A DNA stretch of 31,610 nucleotides, taken from contig PS015558.1 of the NCBI GenBank assembly GCA_048213135.1, positions 9,486 through 41,095 of the forward strand. Direction: 5' to 3'. The stretch is from Reclinomonas americana ATCC 50394 (taxonomy: Eukaryota; Jakobida; Jakobea; Jakobida). This document shows positions 23,395 to 31,610 of the stretch, one piece after another. The notes beneath the pieces were generated by a model. That model saw only the letters and a list, made by a program, of their open reading frames with translations. It did not search any database and was not told the origin of the DNA. The translations under genes and the position numbers were made by a program. Positions within the stretch are counted from its first letter, which is position 1. The number at the start of each line of letters is the position of its first letter.

Positions 23395-24240
23395 GACAGC
23401 AACAGATAAACAATGTGCGTGGCCGTTGGCTTTCCACAATGTGCGCGTGTGCGTGAGTGCTGTGCGTTGACGCGGTGGGGGAGGCGCCGAGTGACCTCCG
23501 CTTCGCGCGCGTGTCAACACAAAAACGATTTCGATGTATGACACCTCCGTTTGACGACGAGCATCGGAGAAACTTGTCGTTTGTATGTGCATGTGCGTGG
23601 ATTGCAGGTGTGTGCGGCAGGATGGCAGACAAGGAGGGAGAGAGAGAGAGGGAAAGGAGAGTGAGAGAGAAAGAGAAAGGAGGGAGAAAAATCGAGAAAA
23701 GAAGAACATCTCGGGCAGGAACGTACGAAAACAATGGGACGCGTGATCAAGTAGCAGGGACACAGAAGGCGACACTGCACATGCATGTGTGCACGTGCGC
23801 GACTACCACCACCGCAAAGTCACGATTTTGCCACACTGATGCACGCGACGTTCCTCGTCCACTGCTGCACTCCACTCCACACACACACACCATGTGTGCA
23901 CACACGCACACACACTCACACACATGCACACGCACGCACAGCGACAGCCAAGCAACGCGCATCTCCACTGCAAAAAAATCACGATTTTTGCACGCGACGT
24001 TCATCGTTCACCACACTCCACTCCACACACTCTCTCTCACACACACGCGTGCGCGCACCCTCACACACAGCCAACTACATCCGTCGCTCACACATCCTCT
24101 CTCGCACAACGCGTCAATGTCCGCGACGTCACGCGACCGTTAAACCGCTGCTTATCAATATCGAAAGCACAGCAATTGGTTTTCAATGACAAGCACACGC
24201 CGTCACCAGGCTCGTGCCCCCGCATCGCATCACAAATCAC
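23395..24240. promoter_or_regulatory. Divergent intergenic region with a duplicated 60-bp element
   Basis: These 846 bp lie between two genes that point away from each other and should hold both promoters. Two similar elements are present, at about 23820-23883 and 23979-24030. Each has TCACGATTTT(T)GC, then CACGCGACGTTC, then a CTCCACTCCACAC block, and each runs into a CA-rich tract. An inverted CCAAT box (ATTGG) lies at 24175-24179, 62 bp before the FAM227-like start codon. A purine-rich (GA/GGA) tract covers about 23632-23705. Confidence 0.6.
23881..23940. repeat. CA-rich tract in the divergent intergenic region
   Basis: An imperfect CA repeat with CACACG and CACTCA variants. A second, shorter CA-rich block follows at about 24021-24068 after the second copy of the duplicated element. 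Confidence 0.85.
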
Positions 24241-24759
24241 ATGACTCGCTTACCTCGCCACTCACAGACGACGTCCAGTGCTTCGTCGGGAAGCAGCAAT
24301 GGTCGGCTGCGAGTGACGATCGAGTCGTGTCACATTCCGCCCTTTGCCGACGACATGCCTCACGCGTTGCCGATCATTCCGGCCGCTTCCGGCTTGGTCT
24401 CTGCCTCGACGGTGCTCGATCCGGGAGAGCTGTTGCAGCGGGCGCTGATGGCAGCGGGCGGGCGGCTTATTCGCAATCGGCAGTCGAGGGAGCGTGTGGC
24501 GGTGGTGCTGCGCAAGGCCGAGTCGGTGGCGATGCTGTTGGATATGTTTTGGTGGATTGTCGCCGATGTGCAGAAGGTGGGGTGGGGAGGGGAAGGAGGA
24601 GATGAAGGGGAAGAGATGAAGGGAAGAGAGATGGCGACGAGGCAAGCGATCGTCGATGGTGTGTTGAAGCTGGAGGAGATAAAGAGAGAGAGAGGGGGGA
24701 AGGAGAGAGAGGATCAAAGCAGAGAGAGAGAGAGACAACGAAAGAAGAAGAGAGAGAGC

Positions 24760-24811
<52 letters not shown>

Positions 24812-27800
24812 GAGGAGGAGGAGGAGAGACGACGACGACGGAGGAGGAGTAGTNNNNNNNNNNNNNNNNNNNNNNNNNNNNNNNNNNNNNNNNNNNNNNN
24901 NNNNNNNNNNNNNNNNNNNNNNNNNNNNNNNNNNNNNNNNNNNNNNNNNNNNNNNNNNNNNNNNNNNNNNNNNNNNNNNNNNNNNNNNNNNNNNNNNNNN
25001 NNNNNNNNNNNNNNNNNNNNNNNNNNNNNNNNNNNNNNNNNNNNNNNNNNNNNNNNNNNNNNNNNNNNNNNNNNNNNNNNNNNNNNNNNNNNNNNNNNNN
25101 NNNNNNNNNNNNNNNNNNNNNNNNNNNNNNNNNNNNNNNNNNNNNNNNNNNNNNNNNNNNNNNNNNNNNNNNNNNNNNNNNNNNNNNNNNNNNNNNNNNN
25201 NNNNNNNNNNNNNNNNNNNNNNNNNNNNNNNNNNNNNNNNNNNNNNNNNNNNNNNNNNNNNNNNNNNNNNNNNNNNNNNNNNNNNNNNNNNNNNNNNNNN
25301 NNNNNNNNNNNNNNNNNNNNNNNNNNNNNNNNNNNNNNNNNNNNNNNNNNNNNNNNNNNNNNNNNNNNNNNNNNNNNNNNNNNNNNNNNNNNNNNNNNNN
25401 NNNNNNNNNNNNNNNNNNNNNNNNNNNNNNNNNNNNNNNNNNNNNNNNNNNNNNNNNNNNNNNNNNNNNNNNNNNNNNNNNNNNNNNNNNNNNNNNNNNN
25501 NNNNNNNNNNNNNNNNNNNNNNNNNNNNNNNNNNNNNNNNNNNNNNNNNNNNNNNNNNNNNNNNNNNNNNNNNNNNNNNNNNNNNNNNNNNNNNNNNNNN
25601 NNNNNNNNNNNNNNNNNNNNNNNNNNNNNNNNNNNNNNNNNNNNNNNNNNNNNNNNNNNNNNNNNNNNNNNNNNNNNNNNNNNNNNNNNNNNNNNNNNNN
25701 NNNNNNNNNNNNNNNNNNNNNNNNNNNNNNNNNNNNNNNNNNGGAAAGGGAGCGAGAGATATCGAGAGAGAAATGAGAGTGAGAGCAAGAGATAACGAGA
25801 AGAAGAGTGCGTGTGTGGAGAGTGAATGATCTCAGTTGTGCAGAAGGCGGACAGACAGTGGCGAAGAGAATGAACGAGAGACAAGGGGCGATAACGGCGG
25901 AGATTTGGCATCGTCTGAAGATGGGCGAGAGAGAAAGGCAACGAGGTGAGCGATTGTCGCTGGTGTATGGGGCGCTGGAGGAGGAGACAGGCAACGAGAC
26001 AACGGTGATTTGCGATCGCCTCGTACAGAAGGCAAGATAGATGGTGGAGAACAAACAGTCGAGAGGATAGAAAGAGACAAGCGAGCGATGGAGAGAAAGT
26101 AACAGCAAGACCGGTAACTTTCTTCACAACTATATGACTTCTCACCACTTTGCATCTCACTGCTCTTCTCGTTTCAGCGCCGTGGTCGGAACAAGGAGAA
26201 GCTGTTTGATCGAGTGTCGCACAACTACTGCACCATGATGATGCAGATGGATTCGCCGCAGTTCAAGCAACTGTTCGAGGAGGTCCCGCGCATGTCTTTT
26301 GTGTCGCTACTGCTTCTGGACTTCCGAGACTGATTTTCTCTTGCAGAAACATCCGCCCATTCTCGCTCACGCTCTTTACTTGGCGCTCAACGAAGTTGCG
26401 CTGCTCGTTCTCGCGGTCGCGGTCGTCGTTCTTTCACGTCGCTCACTCACCTGTTTGTTGCGAGCGCAGTCGTTTCCTGACTCGACCGCCACGATTGTCA
26501 ATCCCGATTTTCAAGAGTACCTGGTCCGACTGGTGTTCCAGTGGCTCGTTGGTGCATTCCAATGTTTTTCCTCTCCTGCGCACGCTGGCTCCTCAACCAC
26601 GAGCACTCTCCCCCACAGGCATGTCGCCGGCCACATTCGACTTTAGCCCGTGGGCTGGTGATGTGCAAATCGGTGAGTCGCCGCAGAACACTCTCCTCCT
26701 CCCTGATTTCTCGTCTGTTCATGGTGCGCCAGATGACACGCTCGCCTCTGCTCTGCGGGGACCCGTGACTTCGGTCATTACGTTTCCTGACACTGGCACC
26801 GTGCGCAAGGAAGAGGTGCTGCTGCTGCTGCTGCTGCACCCCAAGTCATCTCGGAAACTATTTTCCACTGACTCTCTTCTCCCTCAGGTGCAGTCCGTGT
26901 CGCCGAGGCCAGCAGGGGCGTCAGTGCGCTTCAGCACATCGCACCTGGCGGCTGGCGACGGCGGCGGAAGCCAGAGTGCGCGCTCCGCAGCCAGCTCGTC
27001 GTCGGTGGTGTCGTCGTCGACAACAACATCGGCGACTACAGCCGCGTCCACCATCTCCGATCCACCACCGCCCATGGGGCACACTGGAGTCGTGCACTTC
27101 GGCTCCAACCCCTCGACCGACACCCTCAGCTTCAATCTCAAGTCCCGCAGTCCGCTAGTCACGCACTTCCTGGCCAAGCACAAGTCTCGGAGGAAAGAGC
27201 ACGCACAGAAGCAAGTGGCGAGTGCGCGACCTCGGCGGTGGAGTGCGACGTCGAGAGATTCGGAACTCACCGTGTCCGTGTCGATGAAGGAGCAGGAGGA
27301 TGAGAACTTGATGGTGGTACGTTCCAGCAGCCAAGGGTTCATGCACTCCCCCTCATCTCTTTTTCTCACATATCGAATCAGGCGGATCCATATGCGGAAC
27401 TCGCCAGACTTAGCAGCGGCGGCATGCAGACCTACGTGCCCAGTCTGCCGGGCGCTGAACGGTTTGCACTGTCGTTGCGCGTGGCTGTGCGAACGAGTCT
27501 GCTGACCCAGTGTTTCTCCCTGCTTGCAGAAGAAAACGCCCAGGCAGCAATGCGCCTGTGCAACTGTCTTCGCGCTCGTCGTCCACGGTGGACAGCGAGC
27601 GGACCATGGTGGAGGTGACGGAGGGAGCCAAGCCGTCACGTGCGCTGTCGACCTCTGCACGACTGAAGGTTCACCGCACGAGTGACTCTCTTCCTTGTTC
27701 GTGCCACGGTGCCTTACACGCGACAGCAGTTGCAGCGCAACCTCTCATTTACGGGATTGCGAGGCACAGTAAGCGCTCGTGATTCGGAGTCATCGGCCAC

Positions 27801-30223
27801 GTCGGTGGTCACCATATCGTCGGCCACCTCGCAGACGGCGACGACGACCACCACCACCACGACAGAGGAGTCGGCGCCCGCCGCCGCCGCCGCCGCTTCC
27901 GCCTTGCCACCGAGACCACCAGCCAGTGCCCTTGTGGTGCGTTTCTTGCCGGCACAATTTCTCCATGTATTGTGTATTCCTTCTCACGCTGCACACGATG
28001 CGCAGAACTCTCGCCACCAACACACCGCGTCGGCACCCCCACCGCAGGGCACGCATCCACATCTCACGTCGCAAGCGAGTTTCTCGTCGCTATTGTCATC
28101 GCCAAACAGCGGCCAACGGCGACCTTCACAAAATGCGCACATTACCGTAATTGGTCTCTCGGAAGGTGCGTGCACGTTGAATGACGACTTGTACGTGCAC
28201 AAGCTCATCGCACATGCGCTTCTGTGCGCGACAGGCCCGCCGCCACCTCCGCTGACTCTGGCGGATTTTTTCCCGAGCGAGCCACCGACGCAAGTATCGC
28301 AGGTGCTCAATGCGGGAAACGCAACAGGCGAGGAGTCGCTGCCAATGAGTGCGCGCCTTGCCGGAACGTCGATAGAAAATGGGCCGCTGAGTGGTGAGGG
28401 CTATCTCCGTGAGGGAGGACATCGCTTGCTTGTCGAGCACATTCCTCACTTTTGTTGTGTGCAGCTCATCGACCTCTGCGCTCCCGTGAGGCCACGCTAA
28501 AACCACTGGGTGCGGCTTGCTCGTCGTCGCTGGCAAACACCAACACGGCACGCAACATCACGTGGTCGCCAATGACCACAGACGCGTTCCAACAAAAGGT
28601 CAAGGTGCAGAACTTGCGCGAACGCAAGCGCGCAATCGACAACCAGGTCAAGAAGATCCTCGCCACCAAGCCAACAGTGTCGTTGCGTGGCGCACAGACA
28701 GCAAGCGAGGCGACAGTCCGTAGGATAGTTTCTGACGTGACGTGTGTGTGCGCACAGGGAGGTGCGGTCGCTACGCAAGCAAGTGGACCTCGAGTCCGAG
28801 TTGTTCAAGCGCCAGTATCTGGCACGGAGAAAGGAGCAGCAGGCGCGATCACACGACGAGGCTGTGGTTCGTGGCGACTGTTGTTTTCCACCTCTCTCCG
28901 AAGTCAATAACAATGCACGCAGGATATCATTGCCGAGTTCCTGTTGCTGGTGGAGCGAGTGGTGGAGGCGGGGGCGGACCTGCCACGAGAGGAGGCCATC
29001 AAGGCATACGCCCGTCTGATTGACACGAACGGCAAGTTCCAGATCTTCTCCGAGGCCACTCGACTCATGTTGTACGACGTGGTGAGTTTGGCGATGCGCA
29101 CTCACTCATTCATGTGCTGTCAATGGGAGTCGCAGCTCACCGCTTGTTTCCTTGTCGTCGTCGCCCGCAGACCGTCAAGTTCAAACAGCATCTGGAGGCC
29201 GTGTTGACGATGCGCGACTACGAGCTTAGCATGCAGGCGCGTGATCACCTCGTGTATCAGCTGCTGGAGCGCAAGCGTGGCCCGATCAGTGTGGAAATCA
29301 ATGCCAATGGTGACGCGGTGCCGCCACCCGTCGACGCACCGACGACGGCACGTTCTGCGCGCGACGATGTCGTCGGCGGAGACGACGGTGACAGTCACGA
29401 CGATGTGTATGAGCACGCATTCAGTGGCACCCTCGGCGACCCCAAGATGCCCAAGCGCGGGGGTCACGCCCCCGTGCCGGAGTACTCGCTGGCACAGCTC
29501 ATGCAGGCGCTCGACGACTTGGTCGAACACCGCAGTGAGTCGAGCGACGACGACGGGGGCAGCGGCGTGATTGTGGACGACGACGCCGACGAGGACGACG
29601 CCTCATATCGTGTGCCGCTCACCGACCGCCCGACCACGGCCAGCTCCATGGCCTCGTCGGTGCATGAGCGAAAGAGACCCATGTCGGCCGGAGCGAACAC
29701 GGGCAGCGGTCGCGCCCACGGTGAACGCAGCGACGGTCCAATGCGCGGACTGCATCGCAACCTGCAGTCGCCGTCGCACCTCCTCACGCCCGGCCTCACT
29801 CTCGACGAGGAGGTGGCGCTGGTCGACTACGAGAAGCGCATGCAGGCGGAACGCGAGGCCGCTGGTGGCGGTAGCAGCTCCGGCGGCCCCGACTCGTCTC
29901 GGTCCTCTCGTCGACGTCGCCGTCGCGACCGGGAGCAAGCCGACGGAGACAGAGGGAGAGCTGCAGACGCAACACCACGCAGCCCATCTTCGCCTCTCAC
30001 TGCTCGTCGAAGCGGCTCACCACGCTTCCGTTTGGAGCCCGATCAGCCCGGCTACGCGCACGCCGTGCAGCTGCGCGAGGAGTACTACAAGAAACGACAT
30101 GCAGAGCGCGTCTCTCGCGTGTTCAGTCAGCAGACCGCTCGCTCCAAGATGAACAACCAGCAAGTGGCGCCACTACCAGCGCGTGTATTAGCCTCGCTGA
30201 CCAAGGCACTCAGCGGGCAATAA
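24241..30223 (+). CDS. FAM227-like protein (FWWh region) with long C-terminal extension
   Basis: Sixteen exons join in phase: 24241-24576, 26178-26282, 26347-26394, 26470-26551, 26619-26672, 26733-26815, 26888-27316, 27382-27461, 27530-27668, 27727-27936, 28006-28165, 28235-28393, 28465-28715, 28762-28866, 28923-29081 and 29171-30223, giving about 1,150 residues. The FAM227 family is shown by LLDMFWWIVADVQ, then NKEKLFDRVSHNYCTMMMQM, HPPILAHALYLALNESFPDS, FQEYLVRLVFQWLVG and SFNLKSRSPLVTHFLAKH. The function of FAM227 proteins is poorly known. In animals they are linked to cilia and sperm. Human members are about half this length. The second half adds coiled-coil-like exons (KVQNLRERKRAIDNQVKK, EVRSLRKQVDLESELFKR), a helical block (DIIAEFLLLVERVVEAG, AIKAYARLIDTNGKF) and an acidic, low-complexity tail. 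Exon 8 donor and exon 14 acceptor are the least certain. A second gene starting near 28570 is a possible alternative. Confidence 0.75.
24577..26177 (+). other. Intron 1 of the FAM227-like gene, with GA repeats and a gap
   Basis: The intron runs from gtgggg to a TTTCAG acceptor. About 1.6 kb with the gap, it is much longer than any other intron here. It holds GA, GAA and GGA arrays on both sides of the Ns. Frames that cross it are repeat-derived and no exon was seen in 25743-26177. Confidence 0.7.
24854..25742. other. Assembly gap (889 N) in intron 1 of the FAM227-like gene
   Basis: Both flanks are purine-rich GA/GGA repeats. No coding sequence is expected to be lost, because exons 1 and 2 join in phase 0 and give a continuous FWWh motif region. 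Confidence 0.9.
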
Positions 30224-30281
30224 CGAATGTAATCCACCAACCAATCCTGTCATTGAAAGAGTCCTGTCGAGTTGTCGTTGG
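30224..30281 (+). promoter_or_regulatory. 58-bp spacer between the FAM227-like and STK19-like genes
   Basis: Only 58 bp separate the TAA of one gene from the ATG of the next. A CCAAT box lies at 30241-30245, about 40 bp before the STK19-like ATG. The 3' end signals of the upstream gene must lie here or inside the downstream gene. Confidence 0.6.
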
Positions 30282-30528
30282 ATGTCGGGCAAAGACGAGG
30301 CCGAGCGGCTGCGACGCAAGCGACGCGCTGACCTAGACGCCGCACAGGTGATCAACAGCTCGTGTCAAGAGTCACTGTGTGTGTGCGTGTGACTCACAAG
30401 AGATGTCAAAGAAACGCGGTTCTGTGCTTCCCGCAGAGGAAGCCGCTGATGATGGAGAGGTGTTCTACCAGTCAGACGAGGAGCTGAACGCCGACGACTT
30501 TATCGGTGAGAGACTCGATCATCACCTC

Positions 30529-30571
<43 letters not shown>

Positions 30572-31379
30572 CTCTCTCACACACAAGACGACTGCAGATC
30601 AGTTCACCGGCGACTCGCTGCTGAGCAACAACGAGGCGCTGACGTTGGTGTCCATGTTCAAGACGTTTCCCACGCGCGCCTATCGCGGGGTTCCGCCTGT
30701 GGCCTTTCGCCATCACGCCTATGCCATGGTCGCCGATCGCACAGCTGTCGATCGATACATTGTACGTCTTTTCTTCGACAGACACCCTTGTTGTCGCACT
30801 GCTGATGGTAAGGGTGGCCGCAGGAGGACCGCGTCCGATCGGGAGCTTTCCGCGTCTTCAAGCTGCCGCACATGGCACTGGTGGCTGGCATGGCCGGTGG
30901 AGTGTCGACGGCCACGGGAGGTGGTGGGTGGAAGGAGGTGCTGGTGGGCGTGGTGCGCACCGAGCAGTACGTGCAGGCGCTGCGGGCGGCGCACAGGAGG
31001 CGGGCGGAGGAGGGGCAGTCGTTTGAGGAGTCGGTGTTTGGGCGGTTTGCGGGGCGAGTGTTGCCGGCGGAGCGGGGGTTCACGGTGCGCGAGAGCCGAC
31101 TGTTTGCGCTGTTGAATGGCGACGACGACGACGACGACGATGGTGGTGGTGGGGAAAAGGGAGAAGAAGAGGAGGCAGGGGAGCCGGCGAGGAAGCGCGC
31201 TAAGACGGCGGCGAGTGTGCATCCGGCCACCGCCAAGCGGCAGGCAGCGGCCGCCCGGAAGGAGAAGCAGCGGGAGGAGCAGGTGGCGCAAGTGAGGTTG
31301 TTGATGGCGGGTGGGTTTCTGCTGCATGAGGGTGGGGCGAGTGGTGGCGGTGGGATGCAGTATCGGTTTGCGGTGCCAG
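30282..31379 (+). CDS. STK19: STK19-like winged-helix protein, 3' end outside the window
   Basis: Exons 30282-30347, 30403-30505, 30598-30761 and 30824-31379 join in phase and the last ends in phase 1 at GTGAGAG. The protein starts MSGKDEAERLRRKRRADLDA. The family is shown by NNEALTLVSMFKTFPTRAYR, VPPVAFRHHAYAMVADRTAV, DRYIEDRVGAFRVFKLP, VLVGVVRTEQYV, GRFAGRVLPAERGFTVRES and GGFLLHEGG...YRFAVPG, in the order of human STK19. STK19 was once called a kinase, but it is a DNA-binding protein of winged helices that takes part in transcription-coupled nucleotide-excision repair. No kinase motifs are seen, as expected. A poly-Asp and basic insert (about 31117-31275) sits between the second and third conserved blocks and is not in the human protein. 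The last third is missing from the window. Confidence 0.8.
30506..30597 (+). other. Intron 2 of the STK19-like gene with a CT microsatellite
   Basis: A 92-bp GT-AG phase-1 intron, of which about 35 bp (30533-30567) is a CT repeat serving as polypyrimidine tract. Confidence 0.8.
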
Positions 31380-31610
31380 GTGAGAGGGGAAGGAAAGGGG
31401 AAGGAGGAGGAGGAGGAGGAGGAGGAGGAGGAGGAGGAGGAGGAGGAGGAGGAGGAGGAGGAGGAGGAGGAGGAGGAGGAGGAGGAGGAGGAGAGGAGGA
31501 GGAGGAGGAGGGAGGAGGAAGGAAGGAGGAGGCGGTGGTCGGGTTGGGGTTAGACGAACGGTCCGGTCGGACGGGTCCTTGGTTCCTTCCGTTTCGGTTT
31601 TGGGGTTACG
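31380..31610. repeat. GGA repeat and low-complexity end of the window
   Basis: After the STK19-like exon the sequence becomes an almost pure GGA array (about 31402-31510) and then a G- and T-rich segment with GGTTGGGGTTAG and GGTTTTGGGGTTACG. It reads like an intron of the STK19-like gene followed by poor sequence at a contig end. Confidence 0.7.

Noticed and set aside
31540-31610. Telomere-like motifs (TTGGGGTTAG, TTTTGGGG) at the right edge
   Set aside because: Single irregular copies beside a GGA array. A real telomere would show many exact tandem units.
1-31610. tRNA, rRNA, transposon or viral genes
   Set aside because: No cloverleaf sequences, rRNA blocks, reverse transcriptase, transposase or terminal repeats were noticed. 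A tRNAscan and RepeatMasker run would be needed to exclude small or decayed ones.

Overview
The window is nuclear DNA from a eukaryote, most likely a free-living flagellated protist. The genes are broken by dozens of introns, mostly 40-110 bp long, with GT-AG and a few GC-AG borders, and the donors are often GTGCGT, GTGTGT or GTTGCG. UAA and UAG are used as stops. GA, GGA and CA microsatellites are common, and three runs of N (12784-13125, 17884-18323, 24854-25742) are assembly gaps. The lineage cannot be fixed from the sequence. A holozoan or apusomonad-like flagellate would fit the gene content, but this is inference.

Positions 1-19467 (minus strand) hold the 5' part of one giant gene. I could chain 67 visible exons in consistent reading phase except at one junction (near 16019) and at the gaps. 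They give about 13.4 kb of visible coding sequence, roughly 4,460 residues, and the gene runs off the left edge. In protein order it encodes a signal peptide, one cadherin-like repeat, an NHL-type beta-propeller region, two IPT/TIG-like units, 22 cadherin-like repeats (one interrupted by a PA14-like domain), two or three FN3 domains, an REJ region, a GAIN/GPS region, a first membrane helix, a long charged cytoplasmic linker, and the second and third membrane helices of a polycystin-1-type channel subunit. The REJ, GPS and TM1 order and the sequence around the third helix (VVPVVFLTSLFFVLTPRV) point to the polycystin-1 family. The ectodomain architecture is unlike the animal members I know. The cadherin-like array is built on one exon per repeat, with phase-1 introns at both ends, and carries a higher-order pattern of repeat classes. 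One class has a vicinal cysteine pair (NCC) where a calcium-loop acidic residue would be expected.

Upstream on the same strand are two unrecognised genes: a 387-residue proline-rich protein (19992-21360) and a 416-residue protein with an N-terminal MGACTSC lipidation-type motif (21984-23394).

On the plus strand, separated by an 846-bp divergent intergenic region, lies a FAM227 (FWWh region) gene of 16 exons (24241-30223) with a very long C-terminal extension. Only 58 bp further on is an STK19-like winged-helix gene (30282 to beyond the last clear exon at 31379). FAM227 proteins and polycystins are both linked to cilia in animals and STK19 to transcription-coupled DNA repair. Whether the neighbourhood means anything functionally is open. 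The right edge is a long GGA repeat of doubtful assembly quality.
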